Assembly (NCBI GenBank): GCA_014378065.1
Contig: JACMOK010000046.1
Span: 1 to 64,000 of the forward strand
DNA: 64,000 bases
From: Flavobacterium sp.
Lineage (GTDB): Bacteria; Bacteroidota; Bacteroidia; Flavobacteriales; Flavobacteriaceae
Direction of reading: 5' to 3'
In this document: positions 8,999-17,947 of the stretch, piece by piece
Layout of the letters: the number at the start of each line of letters is the position of its first letter
Position numbering within the stretch: position 1 is the first letter of the stretch
The notes under the pieces: generated by a model
Database searches by the model: none
Seen by the model: only the letters and a program-made list of their open reading frames with translations
What the model was told of the DNA's origin: nothing
Position numbers and translations under genes: made by a program

Positions 8999-10252
8999 TT
9001 ATTCAATAACTACTTTTTGTACTAGTCGTTTCTCCTGACGCACAATTATTACAAAATAAATCCCTTTTGAAAAAGAGGCAACCTCAATTGTTGCGGCACT
9101 TTCTGACTGATAGGATTTAGAAAATACCTTCTCGCCCAAACAGTTTGTAATTTCTACAGAAAATGGCTGGTTTACCTGCTCAGTGAAAGAGACAATTATC
9201 TGGTCAGAAGCAGGATTGGGATAAATGATAACCGCATCATTTGTAGCCGCTTTACTGACATCGAGCATCGTCCCTGTAGTATTTTTATAAATAGCGCCTA
9301 TAACAACAGCTGGCCCCATGGTCCCCGTGTAGCTCGCATAACCTACCATATACCCTTTTGTATCGCTTGCAAAATGAATGGCGTTTAACTCGACATCTAG
9401 CTCCCCTCCCACATCACAGTTCGTTATTTGCTGGTTTTGCGGGCTTGCCATGATGTCCGTTTTTGTAACGCAGTAAGCAGGCGGGCATCCGCACAATAAA
9501 AAGATGCCGTTAATTTCCCAGATGACATTTTCGTTCAACGCAAATAGGTCCTGTACCTGACCTTCAGAATAGCCGACGTATAAAAAAGTTGCGCCGCCAT
9601 CAGTCGTTTTATAAATACCGTTGCTCATGGTGTAAATAAAACCTGTATCAGCATCAAGAAAGAAAAAAGCGCCAATGGAATAAGCACTAGTTATCAGTGT
9701 CCATGTAGTGCCGCCGTTCATTGTTTTCCACAATGTGTTGGGCCCGGACGCATAGCCTATTTGTTCGTCAAGGAATTGCAAGTTTTCTATATTTTGGTCT
9801 AATGGAAAATTTACATATTCAAAATTAGCGCCCCCGTCGGTACTCTTTTTAATCCAGTAGTCGGAGCAAATGTAAATTACATTTTCACTTACGCTTGACA
9901 GTCCGCAATTATAAAAATTTGTATCCCCGCCATTATTAACGGCAAACCAATTTTCACCACCGTCTATTGTTTTCAGGACGCTACCGTTTGCGCCGAGTGC
10001 AAAGCCTGTATTGGCGTTCACAAATTGTACTTTAATCAGATCTCGCGTGGTACCTGACATTTTTTGATTCCAATGGGCACCTCCATCTGTCGTTTTTAAG
10101 ATGGTTCCAGCGTTCCCAACCACGACAACCACCTCTTGGGCAATACAGTACACATCATTTAATGGTTCCGTTACGCCTGAAACTTGTTCTACCCATTGCG
10201 AGTAAAAGGGTATAGTGAGTAAAATAAAGAATAGTGTAATTGTTTTTTTCAT
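8999..10252 (-). CDS. T9SS type A sorting domain protein with YCF48/BNR-like propeller
   Basis: Repeated KTTDGGxxW motifs; C-terminal IYPNPASDQIIVSF...GIYFVIIV; start moved to MKKTITLFFILL signal peptide. Confidence 0.85.
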   Translation of the reverse strand: MKKTITLFFILLTIPFYSQWVEQVSGVTEPLNDVYCIAQEVVVVVGNAGTILKTTDGGAHWNQKMSGTTRDLIKVQFVNANTGFALGANGSVLKTIDGGENWFAVNNGGDTNFYNCGLSSVSENVIYICSDYWIKKSTDGGANFEYVNFPLDQNIENLQFLDEQIGYASGPNTLWKTMNGGTTWTLITSAYSIGAFFFLDADTGFIYTMSNGIYKTTDGGATFLYVGYSEGQVQDLFALNENVIWEINGIFLLCGCPPAYCVTKTDIMASPQNQQITNCDVGGELDVELNAIHFASDTKGYMVGYASYTGTMGPAVVIGAIYKNTTGTMLDVSKAATNDAVIIYPNPASDQIIVSFTEQVNQPFSVEITNCLGEKVFSKSYQSESAATIEVASFSKGIYFVIIVRQEKRLVQKVVIE

Positions 10253-10313
10253 AAAACCAAGGTAATCAATTTTAGGTAAAACTAACATCGGGAGTATCCG
10301 AACGATGGCCCGA

Positions 10314-10382
10314 ACTTTCAATCCGTGCCAAATTAAATCATTAAAATGCAAATTTCAGGTTTACTAGGTACGGATTGAAAGT
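10314..10382. repeat. Imperfect inverted repeat (16-nt arms, about 37-nt spacer)
   Basis: ACTTTCAATCCGTGCC ... GGTACGGATTGAAAGT, one mismatch between arms. Confidence 0.8.
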
Positions 10383-11095
10383 CCTCGCTATCGCGTTCTG
10401 CTTTGCGAAAATCCGCGAATTTCGGTAGACTCGGTTCTACGACGCGCAGCCAAACGGCAGGCTGAAACCAAAAACGTAGACAATGGTAATAATTACAGCA
10501 TTTGTTTGCGGACAACTTCAGGCTTGAGGCCTAGGTATTCTCTAAACTCTTCGATGGCGATAATTTGGTGTGATCGTCTTGATGTTTATTTCGTGGAGTT
10601 TTGAGTATTTAAAGATTATACCGCTCGGTTAACATAGTTATTATCTGGACTTTTTTTGTGTGTATTCATAGTCGTTCCATTTGTCGGTGTGTTAGATTGA
10701 TTCCCGATGTTGGATTCTCTTTTATGACAATAAGCCAAGTTTCTGATGCCTCCTTCACGCTTTCAGAATACGATACCTAACCTGCGGGGTGGAATTAAAT
10801 GATTTGCTTTTTAATATTATTTATTGGTCTTTTAAAGATGAATTTATTGATAAATTGCAGATATCAAAGCAGTCAATCACCTGTAAATTAAATGTTTTCT
10901 CCTCTCTTCCAATTCGATATTCACATTCTAAAGCACAATCAAAGAACTTATAACTTATAAAACTTTAAAATATTTTTCGACTATTTTTAAAATAGATATT
11001 GGCTGTTATATTACTTTAAGACTTTGAAATTAAGCATCTTGACCAATTTCTAATCAATGTTTTTTATTTTAAATAATTGCACTAACATTTTGTCA

Positions 11096-11103
11096 TACCT
11101 TTG
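11096..11103 (+). promoter_or_regulatory. Candidate Bacteroidetes -7 element (TACCTTTG) for smpB
   Basis: TAnnTTTG match with an upstream TTG at 11077. Confidence 0.5.
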
Positions 11104-11110
11104 TGGTCTT

Positions 11111-11566
11111 ATGTTAAAAATCGTCAATATACTTAATAAGAGAGCCCGGTTCGACTATGAAATTCTCGAGACTTACACCGCCGGAATCGTTTTGGCCGGA
11201 ACCGAAATAAAATCAATTCGGTTAGGAAAGGCAAATATTACGGAAAGTTTCTGCGAATTTAGCAACCTCGAACTGTTTGCAATCAATACCTATATTGAAG
11301 AATATGCTTTTGGAAATCAATTCAACCACAAAGCGAGAAGCGAGCGAAAACTTTTACTCCACAAGAAAGAATTAAAAACTCTTTTTAAAAGCGTTCAAGC
11401 CAAAGGACTAACGATTATCCCGCTTAAACTGCATACCAATGAGAAGGGAATGGCAAAATTGGACATTGGACTTTGCCGAGGTAAAAAAACCTACGACAAA
11501 CGCGAATCGCTTAAAGAGAACGACACCAAAAGAGATTTAGATCGAATCAAAAAAAGCTTCAATTAA
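11111..11566 (+). CDS. smpB: SsrA-binding protein SmpB
   Basis: LNKRARFDYEI, AGIVLAGTEIKSIRLGKANI, GLCRGKKTYDKRESLKENDTKRDLDR. Confidence 0.95.
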   Translation: MLKIVNILNKRARFDYEILETYTAGIVLAGTEIKSIRLGKANITESFCEFSNLELFAINTYIEEYAFGNQFNHKARSERKLLLHKKELKTLFKSVQAKGLTIIPLKLHTNEKGMAKLDIGLCRGKKTYDKRESLKENDTKRDLDRIKKSFN

Positions 11567-11597
11567 ATTTTTTGAAAAAATTCATAAAGCGGGTTAA

Positions 11598-11963
11598 ATG
11601 AAAGCATTACTTAAAAGTGCAAGGGAGTGCAGGGGATTAAAAACACTTGAAACAGCGAGGCTTTTAAAAATTGATGGTGCCTTAATCAGTAAATTTGAAA
11701 GCGGACAAAGAATTCCGACAAAATCACAACTTATTCAACTGGCCAACCTGTATGAAATTGACCAAGACCAACTTGTGCTTTTATGGCTTAAAGAGAAAGT
11801 GCTTCGCTTGGTTTCGGAAGAAGCGCTTGGACTTGAGGCTTTAGAGGCTGCGGTACAACAATTAAATCCTACAGCAACACGACCCAATCAAAAAGCGATT
11901 GATACGCTGTTTGAAGAAATGGATGTCTTAAGAAACAAGATGGAAACTTTGCGAAAAAAGTAA
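11598..11963 (+). CDS. XRE-family helix-turn-helix transcriptional regulator
   Basis: LKTLETARLLKIDGALISKFESGQRIPTKSQLIQLANLYEI HTH_3 pattern. Confidence 0.8.
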   Translation: MKALLKSARECRGLKTLETARLLKIDGALISKFESGQRIPTKSQLIQLANLYEIDQDQLVLLWLKEKVLRLVSEEALGLEALEAAVQQLNPTATRPNQKAIDTLFEEMDVLRNKMETLRKK

Positions 11964-11967
11964 GCGA

Positions 11968-13248
11968 CTAATGCTTAATGATCTTTTTTGTAATTATTCT
12001 TCCCGCAATATTGATTGCAACGACATATACGCCCGAAGGAAAAGAAACGGTGTTTATTGTTTCCTTCTGACTGCCTTCTTTTTCAAAAATCAATTTGGCA
12101 TTGCTATCGTAAATTTTAATAATAGATTTTTGCAAACCCTCAATAGTGATTTGGTTGTCAAAAGGCACAGGCGTGATAGAAATTTCACTTGTTGTAAATT
12201 CCTCTGTTCTCAGGGCACAGATTGGTGAAGTTCCCGCAGTCTGAGCCACATTTCCCGGATTTGACACAGACCAATGCTCCCAACTACCTCCAAAACCAGA
12301 TTGCCAGTCTGACAATTGAAAATAATTCGTACCATTCATCGTACCCGGCACCTTATACACTTTTACGGCTTCTCCTCCTCGATTCCAAATTAACGGTAAG
12401 CCGGATTGACAAGCTTCTGGGACAAATTCGGGTTGACAACTAGACTGCAAAAAATAAGCAAATTCTTGATAATTTGGATAATCACCAAATACCGAAGCCT
12501 TGCCGGTTGCATCGATGCAAATGGCAACATATTCATTGCTCGCAACTCCAAAAGACCGCAAGTTCGTATCGGTTGCAATTCTTCCGAGAAAGGTTGTCAA
12601 TCTTCCTTTCCTGTCCGGACTGTCAAAATGGGTATCTGTGGTAACATTTTCCATGAAAGGGATGTTTAAGAAATCATTGTTTCCTAATGTTATGTTTGAA
12701 TTATAGGGGTTAGATAGTGCTTCCGCCGAAGTCACTGAACCATTTTGGGCAGAAAAATACTTTCCGCATAAAATTGCCATGCCGGCACTCGTACCTCCTA
12801 TTGGCGCAAGTTTCAAATTGACATGTTGGTTGATCAAATCTTCAAGTGCATTGTCTTTGAAATAGGAAACATAATTGTATTGGTCGCCGCCGGCAAACCA
12901 AATCATTTCAGCATGTGCCACTTTATCCAAAACATACGGGTTTGTAGCGCCTGCAATTGAGGTAATGACCAAGGTTTCTACTGAATTTACATTGACGCCC
13001 AGTCCGGAATACAAGTAATCGTTATAACCATTACCGCCTGAACTACGCAGCACCACAACATCACCACCATTTGCTCTTTCCAACAGCCATCGCATGGCAT
13101 TGTCATGTTCTGTTGCACCACCCATTAAACATAAACCAGCGGTCGTTGTTCTGGTAACATTGTTGGTATTTCCGGTAAAATAACTAGTATAACCTTGCGC
13201 AATAATTGATAGTGGAAATAATAAAGCAAAGAGTAATTTTTCTTTCAT
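11968..13248 (-). CDS. Secreted cyanophycinase-like (peptidase S51) protein with T9SS sorting domain
   Basis: MIWFAGGDQYNYV, APIGGTSAGMAIL nucleophile motif, DTHFDSPDRKGRL; C-terminal YDSNAKLIFEKEG...GVYVVAINIAGRIITKKIIKH. Confidence 0.85.
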   Translation of the reverse strand: MKEKLLFALLFPLSIIAQGYTSYFTGNTNNVTRTTTAGLCLMGGATEHDNAMRWLLERANGGDVVVLRSSGGNGYNDYLYSGLGVNVNSVETLVITSIAGATNPYVLDKVAHAEMIWFAGGDQYNYVSYFKDNALEDLINQHVNLKLAPIGGTSAGMAILCGKYFSAQNGSVTSAEALSNPYNSNITLGNNDFLNIPFMENVTTDTHFDSPDRKGRLTTFLGRIATDTNLRSFGVASNEYVAICIDATGKASVFGDYPNYQEFAYFLQSSCQPEFVPEACQSGLPLIWNRGGEAVKVYKVPGTMNGTNYFQLSDWQSGFGGSWEHWSVSNPGNVAQTAGTSPICALRTEEFTTSEISITPVPFDNQITIEGLQKSIIKIYDSNAKLIFEKEGSQKETINTVSFPSGVYVVAINIAGRIITKKIIKH

Positions 13249-13250
13249 TT

Positions 13251-13892
13251 TTAGTTTTTATTTTCCAATAAAGGTACGAAACGAAACTCCCCAAATTCGT
13301 GTTTTTCAAATTGGGTTTCGTTTTTTCTGATTAGTAAGGTCATAATTTGATGTTCATCGCCTAACGGAATTACCAATCTTCCGCCTACCTTGAGTTGTGC
13401 CATTAACGGTTTTGGTATTATAGGCGCTCCAGCAGTGACAATAATACTGTCAAAAGGGGCATGATCTGGTAAACCTTTGTAACCGTCACCAAAAGACAAA
13501 TGTTTGGGACGAATTCCTATTTTTGGCAACAATGTTGATGTTTGCTTAAATAATTCTCTCTGTCTCTCGACACTATACACTTTAGCGCCCATCAAACACA
13601 ATACTGCGGTCTGATAGCCTGAGCCGGTGCCGATTTCGAGAATTTTATGTTCTTTTTTTATTTCTAGTAACTGGCTTTGAAAGGCAACGGTGTAAGGTTG
13701 TGAAATTGTCTGGCCTGCTCCAATTGGGAATGCTTTGTCTTGATAGGCATAATCTTCAAAACTGGAATTTAAAAACAGGTGGCGCGGAATTATTTTAATG
13801 GCTTCCAGAACATTTGCATCAGTAATTCCTTTTTCTTTTAAAATGGTTACCAACTGATTGCGAAGTCCTTGATGCTTGGCTGTATCTTTCAA
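13251..13892 (-). CDS. pcm: Protein-L-isoaspartate(D-aspartate) O-methyltransferase
   Basis: PIGAGQTISQPYTVAFQ, ILEIGTGSGYQTAVL, FDSIIVTAGAP, GGRLVIPLG. Confidence 0.93.
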   Translation of the reverse strand: MKDTAKHQGLRNQLVTILKEKGITDANVLEAIKIIPRHLFLNSSFEDYAYQDKAFPIGAGQTISQPYTVAFQSQLLEIKKEHKILEIGTGSGYQTAVLCLMGAKVYSVERQRELFKQTSTLLPKIGIRPKHLSFGDGYKGLPDHAPFDSIIVTAGAPIIPKPLMAQLKVGGRLVIPLGDEHQIMTLLIRKNETQFEKHEFGEFRFVPLLENKN

Positions 13893-14067
13893 ACTAAAGG
13901 TGATTTTATCCGGTAAAAATAAGAAAGTTAAAGCGATTTAAATATTGAATTTAATATTTAAATTTCCTAAATTATTGCATATTCGCCATTTTTCATTCTC
14001 ATTTAATTCCTATTTTTGTTGACGCTAGGCCAAAGGCCGAATTGTTATAAAATAAAAAATACATTTT

Positions 14068-15033
14068 ATGTTAAAAGTCGGCGTTTTGGGTGCTGGTCAT
14101 CTTGGGAAAATACATCTTCGATTGTTACAGCAATCTGAAAAATATGAGCTTGTAGGCTTTTATGATGAAGATCAAGAGAGTGGAAAAAAAATTGAGCAAG
14201 AATTTGGGTACAAGCAATTTTACACGATTGCTACGCTTATTCGTGCCGTCGATGTGATTGACATTGTAACGCCTACCCTTTCTCATTACAAATGCGCCAA
14301 GGTTGCCATCAAATCGGGTAAACACGTTTTTATAGAAAAACCCATTTCCAATACGGTGGCTGAGGCGGAGGAGATCATCACTTTAGCGAAACAACACAAG
14401 GTTAAAGGACAGGTCGGTCATGTAGAACGCTTCAATCCTGCCTTCCTGGCAACAAAGGATATGATTGAAAATCCCATGTTTATAGAGACACATCGACTCG
14501 CCGAATTTAACCCGCGTGGCACCGATGTTCCGGTAGTATTAGATTTGATGATTCATGACATTGACGCCATATTAAGCGTAGTAGATTCGAAAGTAAAAAA
14601 CATTAATGCTAGCGGAGTTTCGGTCATTAGCGATACTCCCGACATTGCCAATGCCCGTATTGAGTTTGAAAATGGATGTGTGGCCAATTTAACCGCGAGC
14701 CGAATTTCGATGAAAAACATGCGGAAGTCCCGCTTCTTTCAAAAAGATGCGTACATCTCTGTTGACTTTCTAGAAAAAATATGTGAAGTTGTAAAAATGA
14801 AAGATGCACCAGAAATACCTGGCGACTTCGACATGATATTACAAAATGCGGAAGGTGTCAAAAAACAAATTTATTTCGATAATCCCGAAGTACGACAGAA
14901 CAATGCCATTTTAGATGAATTGGAAACTTTTGCCCATGCCATCAATACCAACACTTCTCCAATTGTAACTCTAGAACAAGGAGCAGAAGCATTACGAGTA
15001 GCGCAACAAATTATTGATTGTTTTAAAAAATAA
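14068..15033 (+). CDS. Gfo/Idh/MocA family oxidoreductase
   Basis: VGVLGAGHLGKIHLR, KHVFIEKPISNT, VGHVERFNPA. Confidence 0.9.
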   Translation: MLKVGVLGAGHLGKIHLRLLQQSEKYELVGFYDEDQESGKKIEQEFGYKQFYTIATLIRAVDVIDIVTPTLSHYKCAKVAIKSGKHVFIEKPISNTVAEAEEIITLAKQHKVKGQVGHVERFNPAFLATKDMIENPMFIETHRLAEFNPRGTDVPVVLDLMIHDIDAILSVVDSKVKNINASGVSVISDTPDIANARIEFENGCVANLTASRISMKNMRKSRFFQKDAYISVDFLEKICEVVKMKDAPEIPGDFDMILQNAEGVKKQIYFDNPEVRQNNAILDELETFAHAINTNTSPIVTLEQGAEALRVAQQIIDCFKK

Positions 15034-15055
15034 AACCTTAACTTCTTTTTAAAAA

Positions 15056-15943
15056 ATGAAAAATATAGCCGTAATCGGAGCCGGAACAATGGGCAACGGA
15101 ATTGCACACACCTTTGCACAATGCGGATTTACCGTAAAATTAATTGATGTTTCAGAAAAATCACTTGATAAGGGTATGGCAACCATTGCCGCCAATTTAG
15201 ATCGGATGGTTGTAAAAGGAACCATTTTAGCAGAAGACAAATTCAAGACCATCAGCAACATCATTACCTATACCGACCTCAAAGATGGCGTGGCTGGAGC
15301 AGATCTTGTTATCGAGGCCGCGACAGAAAATGTCGATTTAAAATTGAATATTTTTAAACAATTGAATGATGTCTGTCCGCACAGCACTATTCTTGCCACG
15401 AACACATCATCCATTTCCATTACTCAGATTGGTGCAGTAGTGGCTCATCCGGAGCGGGTTATTGGCATGCATTTCATGAATCCGGTACCTGTAATGAAAT
15501 TGGTAGAAATCATCCGAGGTTACAATACGGCAGCAGCCGTTACAAAAGTTATCATGGATCTAGCCGTACAATTGGGAAAAACCCCAGTTCAGGTGAACGA
15601 TTATCCTGGCTTTGTAGCCAACAGAATTTTGATGCCGATGATCAATGAAGCTATTGAAACGCTTTACAATCAGGTTGCCGGTGTGTATGAAATTGATACC
15701 GTGATGAAACTAGGAATGGGACAACCGATGGGACCTTTGCAACTCGCCGATTTCATTGGTCTTGATGTATGCCTCGCTATTTTAAATGTGATGCACGAAG
15801 GTTTTAAAAATCCAAAATATGCCCCTTGCCCGCTATTGGTTAATATGGTGCGCGCAGGAAAATTAGGAATTAAATCAGGCGAAGGATTCTACGATTACAG
15901 CGAAAGTAAAAAGGCAGACAAGATTGCAAAAGTTTTTTCTTAA
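15056..15943 (+). CDS. 3-hydroxybutyryl-CoA dehydrogenase
   Basis: IAVIGAGTMGNGIAHTFAQ, NTSSISIT, GMHFMNPVPVMKLVEII, PGFVANRILMPMINEAI. Confidence 0.93.
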   Translation: MKNIAVIGAGTMGNGIAHTFAQCGFTVKLIDVSEKSLDKGMATIAANLDRMVVKGTILAEDKFKTISNIITYTDLKDGVAGADLVIEAATENVDLKLNIFKQLNDVCPHSTILATNTSSISITQIGAVVAHPERVIGMHFMNPVPVMKLVEIIRGYNTAAAVTKVIMDLAVQLGKTPVQVNDYPGFVANRILMPMINEAIETLYNQVAGVYEIDTVMKLGMGQPMGPLQLADFIGLDVCLAILNVMHEGFKNPKYAPCPLLVNMVRAGKLGIKSGEGFYDYSESKKADKIAKVFS

Positions 15944-16002
15944 ATGTTCCAAACCATTGAAAAATAATTAAATACTGTAGGTTATCTGAACCTTAATAAA
16001 AT

Positions 16003-17220
16003 ATGGGCAAAATCATTCCGTTCAAAGCAGTCCGTCCTACCCTCGATAAAGTGAGTCTTGTTACTTCGCGATCGTATGATGAATATGCTGCTGCTGAATT
16101 GGCCTCGCAACTCGACTTCAATCCGTTTTCATTTTTGCATATTTTGAATCCGGCCTATGTTAACCAACAGAAAATTGGCTTGGAAAAACGTTTTAAATTG
16201 GTGGCTCAAAAATACAACGATTTTAAAGCAGAAGGCATCCTTATACAGGAGGAAACGCCGGTTTTCTATTTGTATGAAATCCAATCCAAAAACCGAACTT
16301 TTATTGGAATTATTGCAGGTACCACTATCGAAGATTATCAAAATAATACGATAAAGAAACATGAAGACACTTTGCAGTATCGCGTAGCGCTATTTAAAGA
16401 TTATTTGCACCAGACCGGTTTTAACACCGAGCCAGTTTTGGTGACTTATCCAGACAATAATGAGTTAAACCAATGGATTTCCAAAAAAAGGCTAAGTAAC
16501 TCATTATATGAGTTTTCAACGACAAAAAAAGAAAAACATACTTTATGGAAAATAGAAACTGCTGATGAAATAGAATGGCTACAAAACCAATTTGAAATTA
16601 TAGGGGATCTATACATTGCTGATGGTCATCATCGTTCGGCATCGGCAGAATTGTTATACCAACAAGACAAAGATTCTGGCAATCAAAACCTAAATGCTTT
16701 CATGAGCTTTCTAATCGCCGAAAGCAATGTCAAAATTTACGAATACAATCGCATCATCCGCGATTTAAATTCGTATTCAAAAGAAAATTTTATCGAAGCC
16801 TTGTCAAAATCCTTTTGGATCAAAAACAAAGCACAAGAACTTTGGAAGCCCACCAAAAAATATGAATTCGGAATGTATTTGGATGGTGAGTTTTACAGCC
16901 TGATTCTCAAAGATGAAAACAATTTTGAATCGGTTTTGGAAAGTTTAGACGCGCAAATTTTATACGAAAAGGTGCTGCAGCCTATATTAGGGATCACCGA
17001 TCTGCGCAATGACGAACGCATCGATTATATTCCCGGAAACCAATCTGTAGTGACCATAAAAGAAGTGGTTGATGAAGGTGAATTTGCATTGGGCTTTATG
17101 TTATTTCCTTCTGAAATCAGCGAAATTAAAGCATTGGCAGACCACAACTTGATCATGCCACCCAAAAGCACTTATATCGAACCTAAGTTTAGAAGCGGTT
17201 TGGTTATTTACGAACTTTAA
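16003..17220 (+). CDS. DUF1015 family protein
   Basis: IIPFKAVRPT, IADGHHRSASAELLY, family-typical length. Confidence 0.88.
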   Translation: MGKIIPFKAVRPTLDKVSLVTSRSYDEYAAAELASQLDFNPFSFLHILNPAYVNQQKIGLEKRFKLVAQKYNDFKAEGILIQEETPVFYLYEIQSKNRTFIGIIAGTTIEDYQNNTIKKHEDTLQYRVALFKDYLHQTGFNTEPVLVTYPDNNELNQWISKKRLSNSLYEFSTTKKEKHTLWKIETADEIEWLQNQFEIIGDLYIADGHHRSASAELLYQQDKDSGNQNLNAFMSFLIAESNVKIYEYNRIIRDLNSYSKENFIEALSKSFWIKNKAQELWKPTKKYEFGMYLDGEFYSLILKDENNFESVLESLDAQILYEKVLQPILGITDLRNDERIDYIPGNQSVVTIKEVVDEGEFALGFMLFPSEISEIKALADHNLIMPPKSTYIEPKFRSGLVIYEL

Positions 17221-17235
17221 AAACATTACTAACCC

Positions 17236-17895
17236 ATGTCTATTTCTCAAAATTTAATCACCATAAAATCGACGTTACCCCCTTCAGTATCTTTGGTTGC
17301 GGTTTCCAAAACGAAACCTATCGCTGATTTGATGGAGGCTTATGCCACTGGACACCGCCTTTTCGGGGAAAATAAAATTCAAGAAATGACCGAGAAATGG
17401 GATCGAATGCCAAAGGATATCCAATGGCATATGATCGGACACGTGCAATCTAATAAAGTGAAATTTATGGCCGAGTACGTTGCGCTCATTCATGGGGTAG
17501 ACAGTTTAAAACTACTGGAAGAAATCAACAAGCAAGCTTTAAAATACCACCGCACCATCAACTGTTTGTTGCAAATACACATTGCTAAGGAAGAAACTAA
17601 ATTTGGTCTCGATCAAAGCGAACTACAAGATCTATTACAATCGGAAAGTTTTAAAAGCATGAATAATATTTGCATAATGGGCCTTATGGGAATGGCTACT
17701 TTTACCAACGACCAAGCTCAAATCAAAAAGGAATTCTGTCATTTAAAATCTGTTTTTGACACACTCAAAGCTTCAGACAACCTCAATTGCAATATTTCAA
17801 TACTTTCTATGGGAATGTCGGGCGATTATAAATGGGCTATTGAAGCGGGAAGCAATATGGTTCGGATTGGAAGTAGTATATTTGGTTCAAGATAA
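17236..17895 (+). CDS. YggS-family PLP-binding protein
   Basis: VAVSKTKPI, FGENKIQEM, WHMIGHVQSNKVK, LSMGMSGDYKWAIEAGSNMVRIGSSIFG. Confidence 0.93.
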   Translation: MSISQNLITIKSTLPPSVSLVAVSKTKPIADLMEAYATGHRLFGENKIQEMTEKWDRMPKDIQWHMIGHVQSNKVKFMAEYVALIHGVDSLKLLEEINKQALKYHRTINCLLQIHIAKEETKFGLDQSELQDLLQSESFKSMNNICIMGLMGMATFTNDQAQIKKEFCHLKSVFDTLKASDNLNCNISILSMGMSGDYKWAIEAGSNMVRIGSSIFGSR

Positions 17896-17947
17896 TTTTA
17901 AAATTAAAAAAGTTGACGCGCATTCAACCACAATAAACATCCTAGAT

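Noticed and set aside
10333-10515. 60-aa minus-strand ORF in the gap upstream of the YCF48-like gene
   Set aside because: It runs through the inverted repeat and GC-rich tract and has no protein-like features; more likely non-coding repeat sequence.
11598-11963. XRE regulator as part of a toxin-antitoxin or restriction-modification system
   Set aside because: Neighbours are smpB and the secreted S51-like gene; no toxin, methylase or nuclease gene is adjacent.
17756-17947. N-terminal extension of the exonuclease/GIY-YIG ORF
   Set aside because: It overlaps yggS out of frame and does not look like the family N-terminus.
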